A stretch of 32,874 nt of DNA from a virus: positions 1 to 32,874 of the IMG/VR virus record IMGVR_UViG_3300036845_000279. One strand, written 5' to 3'. How positions within the stretch are numbered: the stretch's first letter is position 1; each line of letters begins with the position of its first letter. The notes below the pieces were generated by a model. It had not been told where the DNA came from, did no database searches, and saw nothing but the letters and a program-made list of their open reading frames with translations. Shown here in pieces: positions 14,564 through 23,189 of the stretch. Both the position numbers and the translations under genes were made by a program.

Positions 14564-14911
14564 TTATACGACGCCAGCGGATGGGGTGATCGTCACCGGA
14601 CCTTGAGCGGAGTTGGTGATCGGCGTGGACAGGATGCACCAATCCACCATGTTGTTACCCGAAGACCCCGAGCACATGATCAGGTACGGATACGTTCCAG
14701 CCGGAAGGTTGATCGTGACCTGCGATCCGGAGGCGGAGCCGTTGGCGTGGGCGGTCCAGGTGGTGGCCTGCCTCGCATACGCGGGGGAACCGCCTGTGGC
14801 TTCGTTGAGGACTGTGGAGGTGGACCCGGGGGGCCCTGTGCACAGTCCGATGTAGTTGCCTAGTGCGGTGTAGTCGTTGCAGATGTTCTGCGCGGTCGTT
14901 AACTGATTCAC
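14564..14911 (-). CDS. Small minor tail protein
   Basis: Encodes 115 residues from a GTG with AAAGGG upstream. The N-terminus (TAQNICNDYTALGNYIGLCTG) and the C-terminal half (QVTINLPAGTYPYLIMCSGSSGNNMVDW) match a small beta-sandwich protein often found among actinophage minor tail genes. No enzymatic motif is present. Five Cys residues are unusual for a tail protein and could form disulphides only after release. It is likely a baseplate or fibre subunit. Confidence 0.75.
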   Translation of the reverse strand: MNQLTTAQNICNDYTALGNYIGLCTGPPGSTSTVLNEATGGSPAYARQATTWTAHANGSASGSQVTINLPAGTYPYLIMCSGSSGNNMVDWCILSTPITNSAQGPVTITPSAGVV

Positions 14912-14922
14912 CTAAACCCTTT

Positions 14923-16110
14923 CTAGAAGTGCCATGTCGCGGACAAGGTGACCCGGCCACCGAACGTCCCGAAATAGGCTGTCGGCAAAGCCCTCTCAGT
15001 ACCCACCGGTAATGCGAGCATCCCTAGTTGGGCGTCGGCTGGGGAGAAGCTGTAGGCCGTCGCCAACCCCGTGTTCAGGAGGTTGACGTAGACGGTGGTG
15101 TTCGCGCCGGCCGCGGTCTGCGCATACCCGTTTGTGGGACTCATGGCGTTTGATGGGGCGCCCGTTGAAGAGGTGTGGGGGACGATGGTGATCGACCCGG
15201 ACGTGTTCGCGTTCCCGTAAGCCACCAACGGTCCTGAACCTGGGTCACCGATCCGAACCTCCACACTCAGTAAGGGTGTGAAGGATAGGTCGATGCCGGT
15301 GATATCAATCTGCCCGGTGATCCACGGCTGCCACGCCCACTGCTGCGTCGGGGCCTGCCACGTGCAAATCGTCTGCGACCCACCCGTAATCCCTGAATAG
15401 GATTGGAACGCGGACTCAGGGATCGTGTAGGGGCGGGGCATGATGTCGCCGATGTCCATCGGCTGAAAGATCGGCGCCCCACCCAACGTGTATGCCCCGT
15501 TAAACCCCAGCACCTGCCCGACCGTGGGTGGGGTGGACAGGTTTACATCAGGGCACTGCGACAGCGCAGACGCCGGGCCTTGCGGGCCCGTCGGGACAGC
15601 AAGATTCAACTGCCACTGCGGATTTGAATTCGGACCTGACACAGTGATGAAGGAGGTGAGGTCGGAGTCGATCAAATCCACAACCGGGGTGATCACCGGA
15701 TACGGCCCCGGGGGGCCCTGCGACCCCATCGGCAGTTCACGGAACTCTGTCCCGTACCAGATGTATGCGGAGGTGGAGACAACGTTGCCGTTGCTGTCCT
15801 GGTTCGCGAAAATCCAGTACCTTCCGATATCCGCCGACGTGTTCGTGAGGCTGGTCGGAAGATCCGCTGGGGCTGCGAGGCCATCATTCTGGAACCTCAA
15901 CGCGAACTGCGGATTACCCTGCGGCCCCGCCGGGCCCTGCAACACCGGAACAGTTAGCACACCTTGATCACCGAACATCTCCAACGTCGCCGCGAACATG
16001 TTCGGGGTTGTCGGATCGGTAGCCACACCCATCAAATGCACGTTCGCCAGAATCGTCCCCAAAGGGACCGTGTCACCGACACTCAACATCTGAACAACGT
16101 TGTCGGTCAC
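14923..16110 (-). CDS. Minor tail protein with collagen-like segments
   Basis: Encodes 395 residues; the GTG overlaps the upstream stop (GTGA). Three short Gly-X-Y stretches are visible: LQGPAGPQGNP (~58-68), GSQGPPGPYP (~129-138) and PTGPQGPAS (~173-181). They separate beta-rich modules, as in trimeric fibres where collagen-like linkers zip three chains. The C-terminal 150 residues (ISLSFTPLLSVEVRIGDPG-like, then VYVNLLNTGLATAYSFS) resemble a compact beta domain. The architecture matches minor tail proteins downstream of the Gp37-like protein in mycobacteriophages. Confidence 0.8.
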   Translation of the reverse strand: MTDNVVQMLSVGDTVPLGTILANVHLMGVATDPTTPNMFAATLEMFGDQGVLTVPVLQGPAGPQGNPQFALRFQNDGLAAPADLPTSLTNTSADIGRYWIFANQDSNGNVVSTSAYIWYGTEFRELPMGSQGPPGPYPVITPVVDLIDSDLTSFITVSGPNSNPQWQLNLAVPTGPQGPASALSQCPDVNLSTPPTVGQVLGFNGAYTLGGAPIFQPMDIGDIMPRPYTIPESAFQSYSGITGGSQTICTWQAPTQQWAWQPWITGQIDITGIDLSFTPLLSVEVRIGDPGSGPLVAYGNANTSGSITIVPHTSSTGAPSNAMSPTNGYAQTAAGANTTVYVNLLNTGLATAYSFSPADAQLGMLALPVGTERALPTAYFGTFGGRVTLSATWHF

Positions 16111-16370
16111 GGGACTCCTTCAATGTGGTCTACATAGTTGATTTCCGGCTTCACATGCCACAGAGACTGATCCGGGACGTCATCGGTCGGGCCTTCAGCC
16201 GCACTCCATGTGGGAGCGCGCACCAGCTGCTCATAAAACGTTTTCGCGGCTTCCTGCATCTCCGCCATCTGCGGTGCCACCGCTTTGCAGTCCCGAATCA
16301 ACTGCCCCAACGCTGCTCTCTGCTCCACGTTAAGTTTCGAAACATCAACGCGCTTAACAGGTTTGTTCAT
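16107..16370 (-). CDS. Small hypothetical protein in tail operon
   Basis: Encodes 87 residues from an ATG preceded by GAGGG. The first 60 residues are helical (NVEQRAALGQLIRDCKAV, MAEMQEAAKTFYEQLVRAP) and could form a coiled coil or bundle; the remainder is acidic and Pro/Trp-containing (WHVKPEINYVDHIEG). It is coupled to its neighbours by a 9-bp gap and a GTGA overlap. Probable tail-assembly accessory or minor structural protein; no family recognised. Confidence 0.7.
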   Translation of the reverse strand: MNKPVKRVDVSKLNVEQRAALGQLIRDCKAVAPQMAEMQEAAKTFYEQLVRAPTWSAAEGPTDDVPDQSLWHVKPEINYVDHIEGVP

Positions 16371-16379
16371 TATTAACCC

Positions 16380-18368
16380 TCAGCCAAATAACGTGCCCTC
16401 GCCGAGGAACGCGGCGAAAGCTCCGTAGACCGCGTTGAGCGCGCGCATCCCTCTAGCGACGGGGTCTTGTTTGTCTTTGTCGTCCCCAACGGAGATGGTG
16501 CACAGGACTGGGGATTGGCGGTCCCAGGTGCGTTTGATGGCGGTGATCTGGTCGACGTAAATAACACCGTCGAACTCCCACCCGGCGCGCTCCCCTAAGC
16601 GGGCATCAACGTCGAGTACCCAGGGCATGCCCGACAGGACCTGCGCTTGAAATCCATAATAAGCCCGGGTATTGAAGTCCGCCTGGCGTAGGGACAGGAT
16701 GGAGGACAGGGTGTAGGCGACTTGGGTGCCGCGCTCAAAATGCTCCTGATACGCCAAATCCCCGGTCCACACAGCTCGTGTGGGGTTGGTGATGCGCTCC
16801 CAGGCCAGTAAGACGTTGTCGAGCTGCCCTTGGTAGAGGGTGTCAAGGCCGGCCCCGATAGGCGGTCCACCCTCGACAGCAACGCCGCCCAAACCGCCGC
16901 CAGCCGCCACCACTGTCTGAATCTGCGATAGACCGAACTGGATTCCGAACGTTTGGGCTTGGTTGACAATTGAGGGGCTGCGTCCACCGGTCATCATGGT
17001 CAATGGGGGGGCTTTGTAGAGGGTGTGTTGTTTGTTGATGACGCGGTCGAAGGTGGATTCCCGCCAAATCACCTTCGGCGGTTGAGGTGCCACACCCAAC
17101 AGGGCTTCGGCGATGGGTGCGGTCGGGTTGATCACATCAATAACCGGTTCACCATCGAGTGTTTGACCGGTGTCCGCGTTGATCAGAACACTGGTGAATA
17201 GGTCGTCGAAGGTGACGCCGATCAGGTTCAGGATGCCGTCTAACGCGGTCCCGGCGGGGCCTGCCTGCCCGGACATGTCCTCCAGCGAAAAGACGACACA
17301 GTTCCTGGTGGGCATCGTGAACGCTTGAACCTCAGCATTCCCCAGTGCTTGCACCAACTGGTCCGCTGAGGACAAGCCGAGGGCGTCGAGGATGTCGATC
17401 GTCGCGGTTTCGGTGCCGGTGATGATGTTCGCCAGCTCCGGGTTCGGGGAGTCGGTGTCCTCATCCTTCAGGAACGTGTAGGCGCGCAGAACGACTCCGC
17501 AGTCTTTCAGCATGTCCACGGTGGAGGCGTGCCAATCCGTCCACGTCGCCCCAATGGCCGTCCACCGCGACTGATCCCGCAACGGATCAACGAACGCCAC
17601 CTGGATCGGCCACGACAGGGGGTTGAAGTCCGCCAAGATGTTCTGGTCTATCAGGGCTGGGTTGATCCACGACAGCGGGTTGAAAGCGTTTGTGATCGTG
17701 GATATTCCGGGGGTGAACAACCGCATCAGGTTGATCATGAACGTCGCAAACAAAATGGTGCGGATCGGGCCGGGTAGGACCCAGATGCGTAATGGCTGTA
17801 TTTCCGGCGCGAACCACGGTGTGGCAGCGATCAAAAGTTTTTTGGCGTGCTCCCGCACACTTAAAGCGATGAGTTCGACTGTGGAGGTGCCGTCTTCGTT
17901 GCGTTTGACGTTGATCTGATGAATCTTCCCGCCCCACCGCGTCTTCCACGTTCGCTGGGTGGGTATCGGATCAATCAACAGGTGTACGTCTGTGTAAACC
18001 TGGATTTGGTTGACCATCCAATCAACCAAATAGTTATCGTATGTCATGACGACACGCGCGGTGCCGGTGTCGGACATGAGTTCTTCGGTGTCGCAGGACA
18101 GTTCGCCGACGATCTCTGCCATCACATTCATGTTCTGGTCGGCCAGCCGGAGCATCGGCCTCTGCTGGGCGGAGATTTTCCGGACGTTCGCCTTGTTCAC
18201 CAGATACGTCAAGGCTGACAGCGGATCCTTGATTGGGTCGGGCATTCCGTCGGTGCCGTTGGGTGCGAATGCGCCGTCGAGGATTTTCGTGAAGTTCACC
18301 GCGAGCGGAGGCAACAAGGCTGCCAGGGTTGGGTTTTCGGGGAACCCGTACAGATCAAACGACGTCAT
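16380..18368 (-). CDS. Minor tail protein, Gp37-like (baseplate/Tal-type)
   Basis: Encodes 662 residues; the ATG overlaps the upstream stop. The N-terminal region (~50-180: LRLADQNMNVMAEIVGEL, VVMTYDNYLVDWMVNQIQ) is the beta-domain of siphovirus tail hub proteins (Gp37-like/Tal N-terminus). An AQQRPMLRLAD and GGKIHQINVKRNEDGTSTVELIA pattern is characteristic. A middle region (~200-270) is hydrophobic and aromatic (ILFATFMINLMRLF), perhaps membrane-interacting, and the C-terminal part (GVIYVDQITAIKRTWDRQSPV) returns to the hub fold. It should cap the tail tube and hold the fibres. Confidence 0.85.
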   Translation of the reverse strand: MTSFDLYGFPENPTLAALLPPLAVNFTKILDGAFAPNGTDGMPDPIKDPLSALTYLVNKANVRKISAQQRPMLRLADQNMNVMAEIVGELSCDTEELMSDTGTARVVMTYDNYLVDWMVNQIQVYTDVHLLIDPIPTQRTWKTRWGGKIHQINVKRNEDGTSTVELIALSVREHAKKLLIAATPWFAPEIQPLRIWVLPGPIRTILFATFMINLMRLFTPGISTITNAFNPLSWINPALIDQNILADFNPLSWPIQVAFVDPLRDQSRWTAIGATWTDWHASTVDMLKDCGVVLRAYTFLKDEDTDSPNPELANIITGTETATIDILDALGLSSADQLVQALGNAEVQAFTMPTRNCVVFSLEDMSGQAGPAGTALDGILNLIGVTFDDLFTSVLINADTGQTLDGEPVIDVINPTAPIAEALLGVAPQPPKVIWRESTFDRVINKQHTLYKAPPLTMMTGGRSPSIVNQAQTFGIQFGLSQIQTVVAAGGGLGGVAVEGGPPIGAGLDTLYQGQLDNVLLAWERITNPTRAVWTGDLAYQEHFERGTQVAYTLSSILSLRQADFNTRAYYGFQAQVLSGMPWVLDVDARLGERAGWEFDGVIYVDQITAIKRTWDRQSPVLCTISVGDDKDKQDPVARGMRALNAVYGAFAAFLGEGTLFG

Positions 18369-19399
18369 CGGCCGCGTCTGTAACGTTGCGGGACGAAGGC
18401 TGTCACAACGGCGTTCACGTTGGTGTGTTTCACCGTGAAATGCGTCGCCGTTTGCGGGGGGATGGTGTGCATGAAGCGGGTGAACTGCCGCTGCCAGATC
18501 GGCTGATCCGACTGATCAATCCCCGACAGAAAGAAATTCAGAATCCCTGATGAGCGGGCGATGTCGAAGAACACGTTGTCGACCGGGTCGTTCTCGGCTT
18601 GCAACGGAACCTCACCCGGATCGGTATTCACCAGGACCGCACCGTCGGCGGGGAAAATGGTGGGGAGGGCGACCATGCGAGCGGAGTTGTTGTCCTGCAC
18701 CTGACACAACCCGGCCCCTACGATCAGGTAGTAGGCGTGGGTTTCCACGTCCCCGCGGTTCGCCAAAACAATATTCCCCGAGTAATAGCCGTCGCTGCCT
18801 TGCGGTCCTGATGTCAGGGCTTTCCACTGCCCGAACACCGTTGGTTTCGAGTAATACGGGAAGGGGGCGATCCAATTGATGTCCCATTCGGCGAAGTTGT
18901 TGCCGAACGCGACGGGGTCGAGCTGCTGCGCGGAATCCACCGTTTTGTAGGGCCACACTTGTATCCACCGCCAGCCACTGAGTCTTGTGAAGACTCCGAG
19001 CCAGCCGGGCTGGTTTTCGATCTGGCCGGCCCACCAACGCTGCTCAGCCATCCGATACAGATAGTTGTTCTTCCCCGCTATTTGGACGCGGAAGTTGATG
19101 AGGCGTTTGTTGATGTTGGTGCGTTGCACCGTCGCCCCAGCCTGGAACGCACCCTCTATGAGGACTTGTTCGAACGGGATGTGCTGTTCCCCTTGGATGG
19201 TGGGGCCGAGCTGCACACCCTCCCACCCAGCCAACGCCCCGTTGAGATGGAAGACGTTGCTGTTGGGGTCGATGTAGATGACCTGCGTTTGTAGGGCGGC
19301 AAGGTATTCGGGGTACTGCTCCAGGGTGTTGTAGCTGCTGAGTTTCCCTGTGTAGGAGGCGGTCTGCCCGATGGGTATCGGGTTGATAGGGGCGGTCAT
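18365..19399 (-). CDS. Distal tail (Dit-like) minor tail protein
   Basis: Encodes 344 residues from an ATG overlapping the tape-measure stop (ATGA). Position directly after the tape measure and the sequence pattern (FRVQIAGKNNYLYRMAEQRWW, AEWDINWIAPFPYYSKP, FFLSGIDQSDQPIWQRQF) fit the first minor tail protein of actinophages, equivalent to Dit. It would form the hexameric ring between the tail tube and the Gp37-like hub. No enzymatic motif seen. Confidence 0.85.
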   Translation of the reverse strand: MTAPINPIPIGQTASYTGKLSSYNTLEQYPEYLAALQTQVIYIDPNSNVFHLNGALAGWEGVQLGPTIQGEQHIPFEQVLIEGAFQAGATVQRTNINKRLINFRVQIAGKNNYLYRMAEQRWWAGQIENQPGWLGVFTRLSGWRWIQVWPYKTVDSAQQLDPVAFGNNFAEWDINWIAPFPYYSKPTVFGQWKALTSGPQGSDGYYSGNIVLANRGDVETHAYYLIVGAGLCQVQDNNSARMVALPTIFPADGAVLVNTDPGEVPLQAENDPVDNVFFDIARSSGILNFFLSGIDQSDQPIWQRQFTRFMHTIPPQTATHFTVKHTNVNAVVTAFVPQRYRRGR

Positions 19400-21504
19400 T
19401 GGTGCGGCAGGTTCCCGCCGCTGGTGACCATCGCAGGCATACGGTTCTGTGCCCCGTTAAGCGTCTCGTGCAGATCCTGGGTCGGGCTACCTTGGCCGTA
19501 TTGGTTCACGTTCAACTGTGGGCCGGTGTCACCATAAAAGTGGTTAGTGGTGGTGGTTTCACCTGTGCGGACGTTCTGAGCCCCCCCGGGGCCGACCGGG
19601 ACCGACCCAGCATGCGGGATCAGACCACCCAACCCGGGGAGCATCGAACCCCCGCCGCCACCACCGAGGGAGCCGCCGCCTTGCTGGCCGGCGAACTTGT
19701 TTATCAGTCCCGTCGCGAGTTTCGTAATCCCAAACTGCAACGGATTCGATGAGCCACCGAACGTTTTGAACACCGAGCCGTCGAGCCCGAATTCCTGCAA
19801 CACACCATTGACCAGACCTGAGCCGAGCTGCTGCCCTTGGGATTCCGAGCTACTGCCACCAGCGCCGCCGCCGCTGGGGTCGGCTGGCATGGTGTAGAGG
19901 GGATCATGCTGCGCGCCGGTAGGTGCACCCCCTGAGAGCCCCCCGTTGCTGCCGTTCATGGCTAGGTGGGCGTGCTGGTCGAACTGAGAACTGCCGGCCC
20001 CTACTGAACCGCCGAGCGCGAATGCCCCTGATGAGCCACCAGATTCAGCGTTCATCCCACCCGGCAATGTCGCCGCGGTGTGACCTGAGTTGGGGTCGGA
20101 GCCGTGGTTGTACCAGCCGATGTTGAGGTCGTTCGGGCCGCCCATGCCGGGTTGGAAGCCGTGGGACATCAGCCACGAGCCCTCGTTCTGGGTGGAGAAC
20201 TGCACCGAGGGTGACATGCCCAACGCCGCAGTAGCAAGCTTGGAAACCATTCCACTGCAATCGTTTCGGAGCTGCTGGCTATACGGGGTGACTTGAAGGG
20301 ACTGGGCAACCCTGTACAGATTTGAGATACGGTTACCGGAGGCGTGGAGTTCGGAGGGGCTCGACGCGGACGGGGAGACACTGTCGGAGAAACTCGGTAT
20401 TGGGGGTGCCGCACTTGCACTCGGTGCCGGTGTGGCTGAACTTATCGAACCAGGGCCGGTTACCGGTAAGCCGCTGGAGAAGGCCCCGTAGGCGTCCGCA
20501 CCCGATCCGAGAACATCGCCGCCGGTTCCTAAACCGGTCACGTCGCTGAGATCGACGCCGGAATGGCCACCACCGGGTGCGGTCGCGTGAACGCCGGGGA
20601 TTTTGTTGAGCGTGTCGGCTATCGCCTGGTCGTACTTGTTGCCCTTCCCGCGGTTGTCGATGATCGCAGCGTTGCCGCTGCGGCGGATCTCATCATCAAC
20701 ATCTTTCGCGGCAGCAAACGCGACCGCCAACGGGCCGGCTAACCCTTCGATCGCCGTACCGATTTCGCCGATCTTCCCGGGCAAACCGTTGAAGATGTCG
20801 GCGAATCCCTGCGCGGTTTTCTTGGCCTCATCAAATTTATTGATGGCGTCCTGCACCGGCCCGGGAAGGTCTTTGACCCCTATCCCAAGTTTGCCGACAC
20901 CGTCAATGAGTTTGGATACGCCGCCAACAGTGTCTCCGGAGCCGAAGGCTGCGAACGCTTGCCTGGTCGTGTCGGCAGCAGCCTTGACGCCGCCCACTTT
21001 GTCTTTGATGTTGTCGATCCAGGACTCAAAGCCCTGGCCAGCGGCTTTGGAAAGTGCACCGCCGACCATCCCGGCGATGCCCTCGTTTCCGAAGGCTGAC
21101 GTGAACGCCCCGCCGACAACATCCTCAACGCGGGCGGAGAGTTGGCGTTTGATGTCGGGGCTGATCGCCCCAACCATCTCTTTGCCGATGTCCCCGACAG
21201 CATCCCGGAACTTGGAGTGCGCCTTTTTACCGGTTTCTTGGAGTGCGTCTTCGACCTTGGAGGATTGTTCTTTGACGCCGTCGGCCATCGACTCCGACGC
21301 ATCATTCCCAGCCTTGTGGAAGACGTCTTTGACTTTGCCGGTGGCCTTGGTGAAGGAATCGTGGATCTTATCGCCGATACCGGAGGTGGCCTTACCGAAA
21401 GTCTCGGTGGCGTCCTTCCCTGCTTCTTCCATCGCCGGGCCGAGCTTGCTCGTCTCGGGCATGATGGGAACCCAGAGGACTGAAAGATCAACGTGGGACG
21501 GCAT
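19396..21504 (-). CDS. Tape measure protein with NlpC/P60-like motif
   Basis: Encodes 702 residues. It fixes tail length and is ejected ahead of DNA. Residues ~20-110 are charged and helical (EEAGKDATETFGKATSGIGD); ~250-270 is a hydrophobic stretch (AIEGLAGPLAVAFAAAK). Residues ~390-490 carry a peptidase-like signature: Cys416 in RNDCSGMVSKLA, GPNDLNIGWYNHG, and His475 in SGHTAATLPGG, followed by MNAESGG, as in mycobacteriophage tape-measure motifs proposed to cut peptidoglycan during entry. The C-terminal 200 residues are Gly/Ser/Gln-rich. It is short for a mycobacteriophage, implying a tail near 100 nm. GGGAGG upstream supports the start; a second ATG 14 codons in is possible. Confidence 0.92.
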   Translation of the reverse strand: MPSHVDLSVLWVPIMPETSKLGPAMEEAGKDATETFGKATSGIGDKIHDSFTKATGKVKDVFHKAGNDASESMADGVKEQSSKVEDALQETGKKAHSKFRDAVGDIGKEMVGAISPDIKRQLSARVEDVVGGAFTSAFGNEGIAGMVGGALSKAAGQGFESWIDNIKDKVGGVKAAADTTRQAFAAFGSGDTVGGVSKLIDGVGKLGIGVKDLPGPVQDAINKFDEAKKTAQGFADIFNGLPGKIGEIGTAIEGLAGPLAVAFAAAKDVDDEIRRSGNAAIIDNRGKGNKYDQAIADTLNKIPGVHATAPGGGHSGVDLSDVTGLGTGGDVLGSGADAYGAFSSGLPVTGPGSISSATPAPSASAAPPIPSFSDSVSPSASSPSELHASGNRISNLYRVAQSLQVTPYSQQLRNDCSGMVSKLATAALGMSPSVQFSTQNEGSWLMSHGFQPGMGGPNDLNIGWYNHGSDPNSGHTAATLPGGMNAESGGSSGAFALGGSVGAGSSQFDQHAHLAMNGSNGGLSGGAPTGAQHDPLYTMPADPSGGGAGGSSSESQGQQLGSGLVNGVLQEFGLDGSVFKTFGGSSNPLQFGITKLATGLINKFAGQQGGGSLGGGGGGSMLPGLGGLIPHAGSVPVGPGGAQNVRTGETTTTNHFYGDTGPQLNVNQYGQGSPTQDLHETLNGAQNRMPAMVTSGGNLPHQ

Positions 21505-21508
21505 CTAG

Positions 21509-22161
21509 CTAGGCCCTCCCTTTTGTGTTGAAGACTTTCGCGCGGTGCGCCTCATAGTCCGCGATGGACGTAAACTCACTTTTCGTTTCCGGCGCAACAG
21601 GTTTCCGGTAGGTGCGCCAGTCCGGTTGGTTCGTCTCCAACGACGCCAACATGGTTGCGTTATCCAAGACGTGACATACGCTTGATCCTGGTGGTGCGGC
21701 GACGATCAGCGAAAGAACTTCCGGGGCTGTGAGTTTCGGGGTGAACATGTCGGTTGCATGCAACCCAAGCACCAGCAGGTCACGCTGGACTGCGTGCCAG
21801 TGGAAACCGATGGCACGCACCAGCAGCGTTATTCCGGGGGTAGCCCGGCTTCTGGGGGCTCACTCAAATCTTTAAACCATTTGGAGAAGAACTCTTCCCG
21901 CTCATCATCCGGTAAATCGAGGACACGTTCCTGAACATGGTCGGGGACTTTCGCGCGGTCCATGAACTCGAACGTTTGGTACGCCTCGGAGAGTTTGCGG
22001 ACCTTCCACAGGAACTTGATGGCCTTAACGCCGTCGACTTCTCCCCACAGGACAGAGGATTTCGGGAACACGATCGGCTCCGAACCGTCTTCCGGGCGGT
22101 AGGTGAACGTCGGCTGATCCCCATACAGGGACTCTGTGACTCTTTCATCCACTGCGGTCAC
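21509..22161 (-). CDS. Tail assembly chaperone, long form made by -1 frameshift
   Basis: The reading frame 21509-21859 lies in the -1 frame relative to the upstream chaperone gene and is open from just after a TGA at 21862-21860, overlapping that gene's last nine codons. Its only early start (GTG 21820) lacks a ribosome-binding site. This is the gpG/gpGT arrangement of most long-tailed phages. A fusion would be about 217 residues; the downstream part contains FHWHAVQRDLLVLGLHATD, TAPEVLSLIVAAPPGSSV and a Lys/Glu-rich end. Chaperones of this kind recruit the major tail protein to the tape measure. The slip site is probably one of two C5 runs (21858-21854, 21840-21836). Confidence 0.8.
21829..22161 (-). 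CDS. Tail assembly chaperone, short form (gpG-like)
   Basis: Encodes 110 residues from a GTG overlapping the major tail protein stop (GTGA). It is acidic and soluble: RPEDGSEPIVFPKSSVLWGEVDGVKAIKFLWKV-type start followed by helices (KLSEAYQTFEFMDRAKVP, VQERVLDLPDDEREEFFSKWF) and a Pro-rich end (SEPPEAGLPPE). The order major tail protein, this gene, frameshifted extension, tape measure is diagnostic for the G component. It is expected in excess over the fused form. Confidence 0.88.
   Translation of the reverse strand: MTAVDERVTESLYGDQPTFTYRPEDGSEPIVFPKSSVLWGEVDGVKAIKFLWKVRKLSEAYQTFEFMDRAKVPDHVQERVLDLPDDEREEFFSKWFKDLSEPPEAGLPPE
21835..21859 (-). other. Probable programmed -1 frameshift window
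   Basis: The zero frame reads through two proline pairs, CCC CCA (21858-21853) and CCC CCG (21840-21835), before TAA at 21831. The -1 frame is open only from 21859 on. Slippage of tandem prolyl-tRNAs on either C5 run gives the fused chaperone. Neither heptamer (GCCCCCA, ACCCCCG) is a canonical X-XXY-YYZ site. Confidence 0.6.
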
Positions 22162-22739
22162 GTGTGGATACCGTCGTCGGTGATCTCATACACGAAGTTT
22201 CCGGACGTGTCGGGGAACGCCTCCATCGTCACGTCATACACAGCTAGATCCATGTGGGTCCACTTGTAGGCGCCGATCTCGGTGACACGCGCGATCGGGA
22301 GGGCTTGGCGGACGGTGGCCAGCTGGTAGAAGCCCTCAAACACCCACACCGCGTTCAGGTTCAACGTCGCGTTCAGGTTGCTAGTGGTGAGGGTACCCAC
22401 GGTGGTGGTCGCCGCGGTCACCGACACGTTGCCGTCGGAGTGGACTGCTTTCAACACATCCGCATCCAACGGCTGCAACAGCTGGAACTTGAACTGCACC
22501 GAATAGGACTGCTGCAGCGACGCAACCAAAGATCCGCCCCACGCGAACTTCTTCGTGTTAGGGCGGAGTTCGTTGCGGGTTACACCCTGGTCCCCCACAT
22601 ACCCCAGCGACACTAACGGCGATGTGAGCGCCGTTGTGGTGTCGGTGGGCAGCGTGGTTCCCAAGGGGGCACGCCAAATTCCGCCAGCGATATTAGGGGC
22701 TACCGCGAGCGTCTGCGCGACGTTATTGCCACCCGTCAT
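22158..22739 (-). CDS. Major tail protein
   Basis: Encodes 193 residues; AAGGAA lies four nt before the ATG. The sequence is a beta-rich tube protein: GGIWRAPLGTTLPTD and SLGYVGDQGVTRNEL near the N-terminus, EFKFQLLQPLDADVLK-like middle (VQFKFQLLQPLDADVL), and IGAYKWTHMDLAVYDVTMEAFPD at the C-terminus. That pattern and the location just before the frameshifted chaperones identify the tail tube subunit. Length is typical for lambda-gpV-fold tubes in actinophages. Confidence 0.9.
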   Translation of the reverse strand: MTGGNNVAQTLAVAPNIAGGIWRAPLGTTLPTDTTTALTSPLVSLGYVGDQGVTRNELRPNTKKFAWGGSLVASLQQSYSVQFKFQLLQPLDADVLKAVHSDGNVSVTAATTTVGTLTTSNLNATLNLNAVWVFEGFYQLATVRQALPIARVTEIGAYKWTHMDLAVYDVTMEAFPDTSGNFVYEITDDGIHT

Positions 22740-22760
22740 GGCTTTCCTTCTCTCTCTGTG

Positions 22761-23189
22761 TTAGGGATTCCACTGCTGGCCGGCCACACGCCACGTCACA
22801 CTCGCTCTGTAGCGGGGAAGGATCACATCAGGGTCTGTTAAGCGGTGCGGCGCAACCACACCCATCACGCCGACCACATACCAGCCGTTGATGGTCTGCC
22901 CGCGCCCGGCGGCCATGAGTGCGACCGCTTGGGCGGCGACTAGGCTGGCCTGGACTTCATTCGGGGAGTAGCCGTGCAGAATGCATTGCACGTCGTACTG
23001 GAAGCGGTTGGGTTTCGACCCGCCGCCGTATTCGAGTCGCAGAAACCCATTCACCGTGTCAGATGCCACATCCGGTGTTGGTAGCCGTGTCGCTACAGGG
23101 GTTGGTGCAAGGTTCGGGGCGAGGAAGTCTACTGCCAGAGCCTCGATGTCGGGGGGGAGGAGGATCGGGTCAACGGTCTGGAGCGTCAT
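22761..23189 (-). CDS. Tail terminator protein
   Basis: Encodes 142 residues; the ATG overlaps the previous stop (ATGA). The first half contains DPILLPPDIEALAVDFLAP, then GFLRLEYGGGSKPNRFQYDVQCILHGYS and VAAQAVALMAAG, and the end reads PRYRASVTWRVAGQQWNP. This is the usual layout of the actinophage tail terminator that stops tube growth and joins tail to neck. It precedes the major tail protein as expected. Confidence 0.8.
   Translation of the reverse strand: MTLQTVDPILLPPDIEALAVDFLAPNLAPTPVATRLPTPDVASDTVNGFLRLEYGGGSKPNRFQYDVQCILHGYSPNEVQASLVAAQAVALMAAGRGQTINGWYVVGVMGVVAPHRLTDPDVILPRYRASVTWRVAGQQWNP

Noticed and set aside
20603-21508. 301-residue + strand reading frame opposite the tape measure
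   Set aside because: Low-complexity Ser/Pro/Ala composition mirrors the codons of the tape measure; no motif or start signal.
21509-21820. Second chaperone as an independent gene from GTG 21820
   Set aside because: No ribosome-binding site, and it lies in the -1 frame just after the first chaperone, so frameshifting explains it better.
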